From the NCBI GenBank assembly GCA_047615875.1, contig JBLHGU010000047.1, forward strand, positions 1 to 28,974: a stretch of DNA of 28,974 nucleotides, given 5' to 3'. Source of the stretch: JBLHGU01 sp047615875 (GTDB lineage Bacteria > Pseudomonadota > Gammaproteobacteria > Arenicellales > CAJQKF01). Shown piece by piece: positions 16,326-24,056 of this stretch (its first letter is position 1; each line of letters starts with the position of its first letter). Below the pieces are notes generated by a model. It saw only the letters and a program-made list of their open reading frames with translations. It was not told where the DNA came from and made no database searches. Position numbers and translations under genes: made by a program.

Positions 16326-16781
16326 TTAAATGTGTCGCGATGCATAAAATAAATCCCACAAATCCGCTAGTCGACTAGCAGCATTAGTTGGAATCAATTT
16401 CCCTGACCCCTGGGGGGTCCAGTTTATCTCGTCGGATACTTCGTTTGAAAGTCTTGCAAGATCTAAAAACGGTCCTGTCTTAAGATCAACTATTTGCTGT
16501 ATGTCGCAATCAATCATCCAGCACTCCCGGCCTGCTTGCCGTTTTTCTAGATCCCAATGCGGTGCTTTGTAGCTTGAGCTGATAGCTGTGCCGAAGGCGA
16601 AGATACCTTTGGGTGGTACACCCAGGCGAATAACGTAGAGTTGGTCGCCTTCTCGTATAGCCTTTGTATTGGTGCCCCAGCTTGTGGTGGCGTGTCCCTG
16701 GCGCTGAACAGTCTCGACAAGTTTGGAGCGTTCTCGCCAGGCGGCCCGCCGAGGGTTCCACGCCAATAAAAACGTAAGCAT
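16326..16781 (-). CDS. Stand-alone EVE/SRA-like domain protein (McrA-type HNH endonuclease N-terminal domain relative)
   Basis: A 151-residue soluble protein that resembles the N-terminal domain of ScoMcrA-like HNH endonucleases. It has an initial FLLAWNP, the SWGTNTKAIREGDQLYVIRLG block, PPKGIFAFGTAISS, the APHW motif, and a terminal NWTPQGSGKLIP followed by LADLW. This domain belongs to the PUA/EVE/SRA superfamily and in endonucleases reads modified bases in DNA. Here no nuclease domain follows; the frame simply ends, and downstream DNA encodes the convergent TSUP gene. It could be a free reader domain, a relic of a larger restriction protein, or a regulator. The family resemblance comes from remembered motif order, not from a search. 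Confidence 0.7.
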   Translation of the reverse strand: MLTFLLAWNPRRAAWRERSKLVETVQRQGHATTSWGTNTKAIREGDQLYVIRLGVPPKGIFAFGTAISSSYKAPHWDLEKRQAGRECWMIDCDIQQIVDLKTGPFLDLARLSNEVSDEINWTPQGSGKLIPTNAASRLADLWDLFYASRHI

Positions 16782-16916
16782 AGTCAGTTCACCTTATATC
16801 TGGTCTAGCTGCAACTGGATTGATTAGGCTGGGTGTGAATGAGGTTGACATAACATTTACGCATATGAAGCATGATTTAGACCGCTTTATTTTATATCGG
16901 AAATTGGCTAAACTGG

Positions 16917-16951
16917 TGGTTCTAAAATTCTATTTGAAGAATATTGAACCA
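16917..16951. promoter_or_regulatory. Nested inverted repeat in the Rieske operon leader
   Basis: TGGTTC (16917-16922) and GAACCA (16946-16951) form perfect outer arms, and ATTC (16927-16930) with GAAT (16939-16942) form inner arms. The structure lies about 95 bases before the preferred start of the oxygenase. It could be an operator or an RNA stem with an internal loop. Confidence 0.3.
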
Positions 16952-16965
16952 TATTGCCTGCTTAA

Positions 16966-16981
16966 CCTGCACGTATGCAGG
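16966..16981. promoter_or_regulatory. Perfect 16-bp dyad CCTGCA-N4-TGCAGG in the Rieske operon leader
   Basis: Two perfect 6-bp arms surround CGTA, 63 bases before the ATG at 17045. The compact symmetric form is typical of a dimeric transcription-factor site. It has no T-tract, so it is not a terminator. The 263-base gap from 16782 to 17044 otherwise shows only a TTGACA at 16845-16850 without a matching -10 box. Confidence 0.4.
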
Positions 16982-17044
16982 AATAGTCTGGATTTTGTGG
17001 TTGGTTCAATGTTGTTCCTACTTGCAACGAAATTGGTATATGAG

Positions 17045-18412
17045 ATGAGCGAAGAAGTACGTTGGACTAATGAACGTTTTGGCGGTTATCGCATAAGCCA
17101 GCCTGTTGAAGAAGATGTCGATTTGACTCATGTTGGCGCAGGCACACCCTGTGGTGAATATATGCGTAGATTTTGGCACCCCGTGGCCATGACCGAGCAA
17201 CTGGGTGACAAGCCTGTACCCATACGCATATTAGGTGAAAATCTGGTCATTTTTCGAGACTTAACGGGGCATATCGGGCTTCTGCATCGTCAATGTGCGC
17301 ACAGACGGGCTTCACTTGAGTTTGGTAAAATTGAGCAAAACGGCATTCGTTGTTGTTACCACGGATGGCAATTCGATGTCGACGGCACGATTTTGGATAC
17401 CCCCGGTGAGCCCGAAGATAGCCCAATAAAACATCGAATCTGTCAGGGAGCCTACCCGATTCATGAATATCGTGGTTTGATTTTTGCCTATATGGGTCCG
17501 CCGGACAAGAAGCCAGATTTTCCATTTCTGGATTCATTTGATATCTCTGGTCATGAAATGATTCCGTATTCGATTCACTCTCCCTGTAATTGGCTGCAGG
17601 AAAGCGAAAACTCCATGGATCCATTTCACAGTGTGTTTTTGCATGGTCGAGTGAATGGACCACAGTTTCCAGGCCTGGAGCATTTTATAGCCCTACCTGT
17701 TGTCGAGTATTTCAAGCGGCCCGAGGGGTTTTCCTATAGTCATGCCAGGCGCCAGGGAGATCTGGTAATGATGCGTTTCCATGATCACATCACGCCGAAC
17801 ATGGCGCAAAACGGTGGCATGTTTCAACGATTGGACAATCCCAAAATATTTGGACGAACCAGCCTGACTAAGTGGGTTGTCCCAGTAGACGATACCAACA
17901 GCCGCAAGTTTGGTTGGCGACATTTTAACGATGCCGATGAAGTGCTTCGCCAGGGCGATAAAGACAATGTTGGTTGGGAGAAGGTAGATTTTTACGGCCA
18001 AACCGCACATAGAACTGCCGAAGAGCGTATCTCCAATCCCGGTGACTGGGAGGCGTGGACTAGCCAGGGCCCGATTAATATCCATAAGCGCGAATACCTT
18101 GGAACGACCGATGAAGGTATCACGTTACTTCGTTCTAAAATAAAGAAGGATATTCGTAATGTGGAACGGGGCAAGGACGTCACACAACCCCAGGGTAGTG
18201 AAGATCGGCCATTTCATACTTATGGTGGAGACACTATCCTGAGGGTGCCTGAAGATCCGGTAGATGATCTGGCACTAATGCGACGCTTACAGCATGAGGT
18301 TGCAGAAATTTACTTTGCTGCGGATCAGTACGAAGGCGACGATAGAGCTGATTTTATTCTGCGCGGCATTACAGAAAAATTCGGCGAACAGGCAATACAG
18401 GTGGAAAAATAA
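17045..18412 (+). CDS. Rieske non-heme iron oxygenase, large (alpha) subunit, phthalate dioxygenase-like
   Basis: A 455-residue oxygenase from the ATG at 17045. The frame is open further upstream to 16820, but those 75 residues are hydrophobic and unlike the family, while MSEEVRWTNERFGGY is a plausible start. The Rieske [2Fe-2S] site is Cys84-x-His86 and Cys103-x2-His106, 16 residues apart. The mononuclear iron ligands are His195 and His200 in SMDPFHSVFLH, with Asp192 bridging to the cluster and a third Asp further on. The catalytic part is long, as in phthalate or 3-chlorobenzoate oxygenases rather than small terminal oxygenases. Hydroxylation or demethylation of an aromatic or amine substrate is expected, with electrons from a reductase not present in the window. 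The stop abuts the GTG of the aminotransferase gene. Confidence 0.9.
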   Translation: MSEEVRWTNERFGGYRISQPVEEDVDLTHVGAGTPCGEYMRRFWHPVAMTEQLGDKPVPIRILGENLVIFRDLTGHIGLLHRQCAHRRASLEFGKIEQNGIRCCYHGWQFDVDGTILDTPGEPEDSPIKHRICQGAYPIHEYRGLIFAYMGPPDKKPDFPFLDSFDISGHEMIPYSIHSPCNWLQESENSMDPFHSVFLHGRVNGPQFPGLEHFIALPVVEYFKRPEGFSYSHARRQGDLVMMRFHDHITPNMAQNGGMFQRLDNPKIFGRTSLTKWVVPVDDTNSRKFGWRHFNDADEVLRQGDKDNVGWEKVDFYGQTAHRTAEERISNPGDWEAWTSQGPINIHKREYLGTTDEGITLLRSKIKKDIRNVERGKDVTQPQGSEDRPFHTYGGDTILRVPEDPVDDLALMRRLQHEVAEIYFAADQYEGDDRADFILRGITEKFGEQAIQVEK

Positions 18413-19501
18413 GTGGAGATTAAGTCCGCGCCGACGCCTCGAGCCGGAGTGCTTAAGATTAAGTCTCATATGCTATCCGCAGGTGCAAAACCGGATCCCA
18501 GTGCAATCCAGATCGCCTCCAATGAAAGTGTTTATGGACCTGGAGATAAGGCGCTCGCGGCTGCTCATGACAGTCTGAGTCACTCTGAGCGTTACCCTGA
18601 AGGTGCATCTGAAATTCTAGCCGGTGCCATTGCTTCGAGATTTAATCTTAATGCCGATAACATTGTCTGTGGTTTTGGTTCAGATGATTTGCTGGCGCGC
18701 CTGGCCAGAATTTATCTTAGCCCCGGCGATGAGTTGATTTATCCAGTTCATGGTTATCAGAAGGTGCCAAACTATGCCTTTGCTAATGATGCAATCCCAG
18801 TATCTGCTCCGGATGAGAATTTTATTGCAGATGTGGATCAAATACTGGCTTGTATTACCGAGCGTACCAAAGTTGTAATGCTGGCCAATCCAGATAATCC
18901 CAGCGGTACCTATGTAAGTGGGCAGCAAGTACGAAAATTGCATGCAGGTTTGCCGCCACACGTATTGCTGGTTTTAGATTCAGCCTATGCCGAGTACGTT
19001 ATGGCTACGGACTATGAGCTTCCCACTACGCTAGTCGAAGAAGCAGGTAACGTCGTGATGACGCGAACCTTTTCCAAGGTGTTTGGCCTGGCTGGAATGC
19101 GAGTAGGCTGGATGTACGGGCCCATCGACATTGTGGATGCGGTGAGAAGAGTTGGCATTACCTTCCCATTGTCCGCTCCTTCATTGGCGGCCTGTATGGC
19201 TGCATTAAAAGATAGTGCACACCAGGACTTTGTGGTTACTGAAAATTTTCGCATTAGAGAGGAATTTGCCGAAAGAATCGGCAAACTTGGCCTTCAGGTT
19301 GTGCCCAGCCAAACAAATTTTGTACTGGTAAGATTTGGCACTAGAGACGCGCAGGGGGCCCAGAATTTTTTACAAAAACATGGAGTCATCGCCAGGCAGC
19401 TTAGCGCAGGCGATTTTTCCGATTGCATTAGATTTACCATTGGAGACCACCAACAGATGTCAACTACTGCTGAGGTTTTGGAGAAATGGAACAATGAGTG
19501 A
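18413..19501 (+). CDS. HisC-like class I/II aminotransferase
   Basis: A 362-residue PLP enzyme of fold type I, closest in pattern to histidinol-phosphate aminotransferases. Seen are NPDNPSGT at 159-166, Asp189 and Tyr192 in DSAYAEY, the PLP Lys222 in TFSKVFGLAGMRVG, Arg230, and the carboxylate-binding Arg339 in IRFTIGD. The start is a GTG directly after the TAA of the oxygenase gene, and the end overlaps the next gene by eight bases, so all four genes here are translationally coupled. HisC relatives are often recruited for other amino acids, phosphonates or sulfonates. With a sulfopyruvate-type decarboxylase immediately downstream, formation of a 2-oxo acid (for instance sulfopyruvate from cysteate) is a reasonable inference. 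No his genes are present. Confidence 0.88.
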   Translation: MEIKSAPTPRAGVLKIKSHMLSAGAKPDPSAIQIASNESVYGPGDKALAAAHDSLSHSERYPEGASEILAGAIASRFNLNADNIVCGFGSDDLLARLARIYLSPGDELIYPVHGYQKVPNYAFANDAIPVSAPDENFIADVDQILACITERTKVVMLANPDNPSGTYVSGQQVRKLHAGLPPHVLLVLDSAYAEYVMATDYELPTTLVEEAGNVVMTRTFSKVFGLAGMRVGWMYGPIDIVDAVRRVGITFPLSAPSLAACMAALKDSAHQDFVVTENFRIREEFAERIGKLGLQVVPSQTNFVLVRFGTRDAQGAQNFLQKHGVIARQLSAGDFSDCIRFTIGDHQQMSTTAEVLEKWNNE

Positions 19502-20006
19502 TTCCGATAATTTAGCCGGAGCCTCGATTATCAATAGTTTTAAACGGGCAGGGGTTAAATCAATTGTGGCCGTGCCGGATATCGTTACCTGTGATCACAT
19601 GCTATGGCCTATTTCCAAAGACAAGGAACTACAGCTAGTTATGGTCTGCAAGGAAGACGAAGGTGTTTCGATATGTTCTGGAATGTCCTATGCGGATCAT
19701 CGAGCCATCTTGTTAATTCAGCATACCGGCTTTCTGGATTCAGTAAATGCTATTCGCGCCATGGGCATGGATTATCAATTGCCTGTCGTAATGGCAGTCG
19801 GACTTCAGGGCATGGAAGCAGACAAATTGCCTTCTGAATCAAAACATAATGGCCTGCGTATTCTGGAACCTATATTGCAAGCGATGAACATTTCCTACAA
19901 CTTATTAGTTCATGATTCAGATACAACTAGTATTTCCGAATCAATTGATCAGGCTTACAGTACACCCCGTCCGCATGTTTTTCTTATTGTGAGATCTCCA
20001 GTATGA
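19494..20006 (+). CDS. ThDP-dependent decarboxylase, alpha (Pyr-domain) subunit; sulfopyruvate decarboxylase-like
   Basis: A 170-residue protein that is only the N-terminal, pyrimidine-binding domain of a thiamine-diphosphate enzyme. The start is the ATG at 19494, inside the end of the aminotransferase gene; a longer open frame from 19335 is only a shadow of that gene. The CKEDEGVSICSGMSYA segment carries the Glu that activates the thiazolium, followed by LIQHTGFLDSVNAIRAM and LPVVMAVGLQGME, which parallel the ComD subunit of archaeal sulfopyruvate decarboxylase and phosphonopyruvate decarboxylases. It must pair with the PP-domain subunit encoded next, with which it shares an ATGA overlap. 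Sulfopyruvate, phosphonopyruvate or an undescribed 3-substituted pyruvate are candidate substrates. Confidence 0.85.
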   Translation: MSDSDNLAGASIINSFKRAGVKSIVAVPDIVTCDHMLWPISKDKELQLVMVCKEDEGVSICSGMSYADHRAILLIQHTGFLDSVNAIRAMGMDYQLPVVMAVGLQGMEADKLPSESKHNGLRILEPILQAMNISYNLLVHDSDTTSISESIDQAYSTPRPHVFLIVRSPV

Positions 20007-20578
20007 CCATGAAACGAGATCAGGCCCTTACCGCTCTGGCTGAACATTATGCGGATGGCATTGTGGTGCCGGTTTTTCAGTCAGCTTTTGACTGGATGAA
20101 AATACGACCCCACGCACTAAACTATTTGTGTACCGGCGCTATGGGGCAGGCGTCATCCCACGCTCTTGGGATTGCACTGGCTTGCCCAGATGAACAGGTG
20201 CTGGTGCTGGACGGTGATGGTAGTCTGCTAATGAATCTCGGTTGCCTGGTAACTACTGCTGAGCAGTCGCCAAAAAACCTGTGGCACTTCGTATCCAAAA
20301 ATGGCATTTACGAAGTCAATGGCGAGTTTCCAGTGCCGGGTAAAGATGTGGATTTTGCTGCACTGGCAGCAGCCGCGGGATTTAAGCGCACCTACAGTTT
20401 TTCTGATATCGATGAGTTCCGCCAGCAATTACCTGAAGTGTTAGCAGGTGTTGGGCCGGTGTTCGTAAGCATGGATGTTGAAACTGGAGAAGTTCATCCT
20501 CGTGACTATGTCACTATACATAGCGCAGAATCTCGCCACGAATTTAGAACTGCACTACAAGATCGGCTAGCTTCGTGA
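20003..20578 (+). CDS. ThDP-dependent decarboxylase, beta (PP-domain) subunit; sulfopyruvate/phosphonopyruvate decarboxylase-like
   Basis: A 191-residue protein that is the C-terminal, diphosphate-binding domain of the split ThDP enzyme. It has GAMGQASSHALGIALA, the ThDP/Mg motif starting LDGDGSLLMNLG and ending about 28 residues later at Asn in SKNGIYE. In ComE and phosphonopyruvate decarboxylases the loop after this Asn usually reads close to NG-x-Y-x-(S/T)-T-G-G-Q. Here it is NGIYEVNGEF, so the substrate-facing loop differs. The ATG overlaps the alpha stop (ATGA), which fits equimolar synthesis. The last 12 bases overlap the end of the LysR gene on the other strand. Decarboxylation of a 2-oxo acid to an aldehyde is inferred, which would suit the aldehyde dehydrogenase encoded at 21547. 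Confidence 0.85.
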   Translation: MTMKRDQALTALAEHYADGIVVPVFQSAFDWMKIRPHALNYLCTGAMGQASSHALGIALACPDEQVLVLDGDGSLLMNLGCLVTTAEQSPKNLWHFVSKNGIYEVNGEFPVPGKDVDFAALAAAAGFKRTYSFSDIDEFRQQLPEVLAGVGPVFVSMDVETGEVHPRDYVTIHSAESRHEFRTALQDRLAS

Positions 20579-21484
20579 TTGTTTCCGCGCCGATCCAAAA
20601 TGTGCCGCGATATATCGCTCAGTAATAGATGCAAAAGCCTCAGGTAACCTCGCAAGTTGTTTTTGCTTCAAATACAAGAGCGTCAAATCGCCATGAATAG
20701 CGGGTTCGAACGGCCTTGCAACGATTCCCGGTTCCAGTACCATGCCAGGAAAAGATGGCCCGACTACCGACACCCCAAGTCCTGCAGCAACCATTTTATA
20801 TATAGCCTCCGTGGTGCGAGCATCGTAGCGAATTTTGCGCGGAACATTGACCGCATTGAATACCTCATCTACCCTGTGACGATAAATTGAATCGGTTCGA
20901 TAAGAAATGAACTCCTCATCGGCAAGATCCATGGGCTTAATCTTTCTTTTTCGAGCAAGTTTATGAGTGTCTGGCACAATGCATACGGATTGACCGTGCA
21001 ACATCGGGCGCGAGACAACCGCAGAGTGCTCGATAGGCAAGGTAGACAATCCTATGTCACACTGACCAGATGTAATGTAATCAAATACCCGTTGAGTGGG
21101 TTGCACTTCAAGAGACACAGAAATTTCTGGGTGAACCCGATTAAATTCTGCCAGTATGCCGCCAATGAAAGTAGCGACAACACTGGGTATGGTTACCAAA
21201 CGCAAATGCCCGCTACGAAATTGTTTAATGTTTTGCGCAGCATTTTGAATCTGATCAAGTCCTATAAAGGCTGTTTCTACATCCTCATAAAGGATGCGCC
21301 CCTCTGCGGTCGGAATAAGCTGACGATTCGTGCGTATGAATAGATCATAACCAATGGTTCTTTCCAGATCCTGTAGTAATCGTGTAACTGCTGGCTGGGA
21401 TATTCGCAACATATTGGATGCGCCGGTAACCGTGCCGGTTACCATAATTGCCCTGAATGCGTCGACCTGGCGAAGGGTAATCAT
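20567..21484 (-). CDS. LysR-family transcriptional regulator
   Basis: A 305-residue LysR-type regulator of normal length. The winged helix-turn-helix is at about 1-60 (AFRAIMVTGTVTGASNML, then ISQPAVTRLLQDLE as recognition helix), followed by a linker helix and a periplasmic-binding-like effector domain (about 90-295) with QCDIGLSTLP and VAAGLGVSVVGPS. It is transcribed away from the aldehyde dehydrogenase gene with a 62-base shared gap, and it faces the decarboxylase operon. Such placement predicts control of the aldehyde dehydrogenase operon and perhaps of the convergent oxygenase-aminotransferase-decarboxylase operon, with a pathway intermediate as effector. Confidence 0.92.
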   Translation of the reverse strand: MITLRQVDAFRAIMVTGTVTGASNMLRISQPAVTRLLQDLERTIGYDLFIRTNRQLIPTAEGRILYEDVETAFIGLDQIQNAAQNIKQFRSGHLRLVTIPSVVATFIGGILAEFNRVHPEISVSLEVQPTQRVFDYITSGQCDIGLSTLPIEHSAVVSRPMLHGQSVCIVPDTHKLARKRKIKPMDLADEEFISYRTDSIYRHRVDEVFNAVNVPRKIRYDARTTEAIYKMVAAGLGVSVVGPSFPGMVLEPGIVARPFEPAIHGDLTLLYLKQKQLARLPEAFASITERYIAAHFGSARKQSRS

Positions 21485-21501
21485 TTACTGGAGTATGTGA
21501 G

Positions 21502-21520
21502 ATATTGCATAGGTCCATAT
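21502..21520. promoter_or_regulatory. Candidate LysR box (ATAT-N11-ATAT) in the divergent gap
   Basis: ATAT at 21502-21505 and 21517-21520 surround 11 bases, giving the T-N11-A dyad form typical of LysR-type sites. A TATTAT at 21518-21523 at its right edge could be the -10 box of the aldehyde dehydrogenase promoter, whose -35 region is poor, as is usual for activated promoters. GGAG at 21535-21538 serves as ribosome site for the ATG at 21547. Confidence 0.4.
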
Positions 21521-21546
21521 TATATTGATGTGTCGGAGAATGACAG

Positions 21547-23022
21547 ATGACTGAACGCTTTCAACTGATCATTAACGGAGAATCTAGAGATTCTTCGAGT
21601 GGTCAATGGTTTGATGCTGAAAACCCTTTTGATGGTGCCTGTTGGGCCGAGGTGCCTCGCTGTAATGAGGAAGACGTGAATTTAGCTGTTGCAGCGGCTA
21701 GCAAGGCTTTTGAGTCGGGAGTATGGCCTACATTATCGGCCACACAACGCGGTGTATTATTAATAAAAGCGGGTCACTTGATAAGGGAAAGGGCAGAGCA
21801 ACTTGCCATACTCGAAACAAAGGATACTGGCAAACGATTTGCCGAAAGCTCGCCACAAATGACTGGCATAGCTGACTGGTTTGACTACTACGGCGGCCTG
21901 GCGGACAAAGTGCAAGGGCAGGTTATTCCATCCAATCCGGAAGTGGTAGTTAACTACACAGTGCACGAACCACTGGGTGTAGTCGCCGCTATAACGCCCT
22001 GGAATTCCCCAATTATGATCGCTGTCTGGAAAATTGCGCCAGCACTTGCTGCGGGCAATACGGTGATAGTCAAACCCTCTGAACATGCATCAACTTCGAC
22101 TCTTGCTTTAATGGAGGTGTTTCGCGATGCTGGTTTTCCACCGGGTGTTGTCAACGTGATTACCGGATTTCCTGCTGAATGTGGCCAGGCCCTGGTTACT
22201 CATCCAGATGTTGCCAAAGTCACTTTTACCGGCTCGGATAATGGCGGTCGTATTATAAATACCCAGGCGGCAGAGAGTTTTAAAAGAGTGACTATGGAGC
22301 TGGGCGGCAAATCTCCTCAGCTTATATTTGCGGACGCTGTGCTGGAAAATGCTGTGCATGGCGTTATTTCAGGCATCTTTTTGTCCAACGGACAAACCTG
22401 TGTTGCGGGCTCGCGAGTGTATCTACAGTCTTCTATAAAAGAACAGTTTTTAAATCGTTTACGAGACAAAATACAAAACTTAAAAATGGGTGATCCATTT
22501 GATAAGGAGACACGCATTGGCCCCATTGCTAACACCATGCAGTTCCAAAGAATTGTAGGGTTTCTTGAAGAAACCCTGGCTTCAGGCGCCACCTGTGTCA
22601 CAGGAGGAAAAGTGGCTGAGGGTGATAATCTGGGTCGGGGACATTTCATCGAGCCGACCATATTTACTGATGTAGATCCTACTAGTCGGGTTGCTTGCGA
22701 GGAGGTTTTTGGACCTGTGCTTACCGTGTTCGAATTTGACACGGAAGATCAGGCTCTGGAACTCGCTAATAACACCCCTTATGGATTAGCTGCAGGAGTC
22801 TGGACGAGTAACATTCCTCGTGCTATGCGCCTGTCACGGAAAATTCGCAGTGGTACTGTATACATCAACACTTATCGGGCGGTAAACGTGGCATCGCCTG
22901 TGGGTGGGTATAAAAAGAGCGGTTTCGGTAGAGAAAATGGTATCGAGGCAATCTATGAATACCTGCAGACCAAGAGCGTTTGGCTCGGAACCCAGGACGT
23001 CGTCCCTAATCCTCTCGATTAA
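21547..23022 (+). CDS. NAD(P)-dependent aldehyde dehydrogenase
   Basis: A 491-residue aldehyde dehydrogenase of standard length. Visible are PWNSP with Asn152, KPSE with Lys176, the FTGSDNGG cofactor turn at 227-234, the general base Glu251 in MELGGKSP, and the nucleophile Cys285 in NGQTCVAGSR. It oxidises an aldehyde to the acid. The overall pattern is that of the betaine/4-aminobutyraldehyde/aromatic aldehyde branch, which does not fix the substrate. It is the first gene of a rightward operon with a 2-hydroxyacid dehydrogenase and a dioxygenase, opposite the LysR gene. An aldehyde made by the split ThDP decarboxylase would be a natural substrate, but this is inference. Confidence 0.93.
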   Translation: MTERFQLIINGESRDSSSGQWFDAENPFDGACWAEVPRCNEEDVNLAVAAASKAFESGVWPTLSATQRGVLLIKAGHLIRERAEQLAILETKDTGKRFAESSPQMTGIADWFDYYGGLADKVQGQVIPSNPEVVVNYTVHEPLGVVAAITPWNSPIMIAVWKIAPALAAGNTVIVKPSEHASTSTLALMEVFRDAGFPPGVVNVITGFPAECGQALVTHPDVAKVTFTGSDNGGRIINTQAAESFKRVTMELGGKSPQLIFADAVLENAVHGVISGIFLSNGQTCVAGSRVYLQSSIKEQFLNRLRDKIQNLKMGDPFDKETRIGPIANTMQFQRIVGFLEETLASGATCVTGGKVAEGDNLGRGHFIEPTIFTDVDPTSRVACEEVFGPVLTVFEFDTEDQALELANNTPYGLAAGVWTSNIPRAMRLSRKIRSGTVYINTYRAVNVASPVGGYKKSGFGRENGIEAIYEYLQTKSVWLGTQDVVPNPLD

Positions 23023-23034
23023 TCAGGAATTCTT

Positions 23035-24045
23035 ATGAACACAGCTCCAGCAAAAATCTGGAATATTGGCATTACGCATTTGGTAACACCGCCCTTTGAT
23101 CCTGAAGAGGCAGCTTTTAAATCGAATGCCAAATTTCACTTCTTCGACAGTCGTAATGAAGAATACTTTGATCCAGAGTTGCTTGCAAAATTAGATGCAT
23201 TTCTGGTTTGGACTACTGGTATAACCCAGCAAACTATCGATCATCTTAAGAATTGTAAGATTCTGGTTCGTTATGGGGTAGGCTTTGACAAGATTGACAT
23301 CAGCGCACTAACCGGTGCTGGTATCGCCTTTTCTAATAACCCGGAATATGGCCCAGAAGATGTAGCCGATACGGCAATGGCTTTATTGCTATCACTACAA
23401 CGTAAGATATTGCTGCACGACATAGGCTGTCGTGGTTATCAAGACAGCTGGCAAGAAAATCATTTGGCACCCGTGCATCACTCGAGACGTACTACCGTCG
23501 GAGTGGTTGGGGTAGGGCGTATTGGTATTAGTGTTATTAATCGTCTTAAGCCCTTTGGTTATCGAGTTATAGGTTACGACCCCTTCGTGTCTAATGGTAT
23601 GTTTAGAGCGGTAGGCATTGAACGAGCCCATAGTATTGAGGAGTTGTTGGGAAATGTTGATGCAATAACGATGCATTGCCCGCTTACTGATGACACCAGA
23701 GGCATTATTAACAAGCAAACTCTATCGTCCGCCCGCGAAGGCCTGATTTTAGTCAATACAGCACGCGGCAAGCTAATTTCAGATCTGGATATTATTGAGT
23801 CAGGATTGAAAAGTGGCCAGTTGGCGGCTGTTGGGCTTGATGTCTTACCCGATGAGCCACCTCGGGATCACCCATTAATCAGAGCCTGGAAAGAGCAGGC
23901 AGACTGGGTTAAGGGACGTTTGTATATAACCCCCCACAATGCATTTTACTCGGACAATTCAATGTATGAATGTCGTTTTAATGCAGCTGAGACTGCACGC
24001 TTGTTTCTCGAACAACAAGTGCACAGAAATTCCATAGCTGGCTAG
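23035..24045 (+). CDS. D-isomer-specific 2-hydroxyacid dehydrogenase
   Basis: A 336-residue NAD-dependent dehydrogenase of the D-2-hydroxyacid (PGDH-like) family. The Rossmann motif is GVGRIG at 159-164 with the acidic Asp182 at the end of the next strand (GYDPF). The catalytic set is Arg244 in NTARGKL, Glu274 in LPDEPP and His301 in TPHNAFYS. It interconverts a 2-hydroxyacid and a 2-oxo acid. The gene begins 12 bases after the aldehyde dehydrogenase stop, with AGGA before its ATG. If the pathway works through sulfopyruvate or a related oxo acid, this enzyme could feed in the corresponding hydroxyacid (for example sulfolactate), but glycerate, phosphoglycerate or glyoxylate-type substrates are equally allowed by sequence. 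Confidence 0.9.
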   Translation: MNTAPAKIWNIGITHLVTPPFDPEEAAFKSNAKFHFFDSRNEEYFDPELLAKLDAFLVWTTGITQQTIDHLKNCKILVRYGVGFDKIDISALTGAGIAFSNNPEYGPEDVADTAMALLLSLQRKILLHDIGCRGYQDSWQENHLAPVHHSRRTTVGVVGVGRIGISVINRLKPFGYRVIGYDPFVSNGMFRAVGIERAHSIEELLGNVDAITMHCPLTDDTRGIINKQTLSSAREGLILVNTARGKLISDLDIIESGLKSGQLAAVGLDVLPDEPPRDHPLIRAWKEQADWVKGRLYITPHNAFYSDNSMYECRFNAAETARLFLEQQVHRNSIAG

Positions 24046-24056
24046 CCCGGAGTACG

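Noticed and set aside
16845..16873. TTGACA box upstream of the Rieske gene as a promoter
   Set aside because: No acceptable -10 box is found at a spacing of 16 to 18 bases.
16820..17044. A 75-residue N-terminal extension of the Rieske oxygenase
   Set aside because: The extension is hydrophobic and unlike the family, spans the two leader dyads, and the ATG at 17045 gives a normal N-terminus.
19335..19493. N-terminal extension of the ThDP alpha subunit
   Set aside because: It reads the end of the aminotransferase gene in another frame; homology begins after the ATG at 19494.
18413..19501. Calling the aminotransferase histidine biosynthesis hisC
   Set aside because: No other his gene is present, and the coupling to an oxygenase and a decarboxylase argues for a catabolic role.
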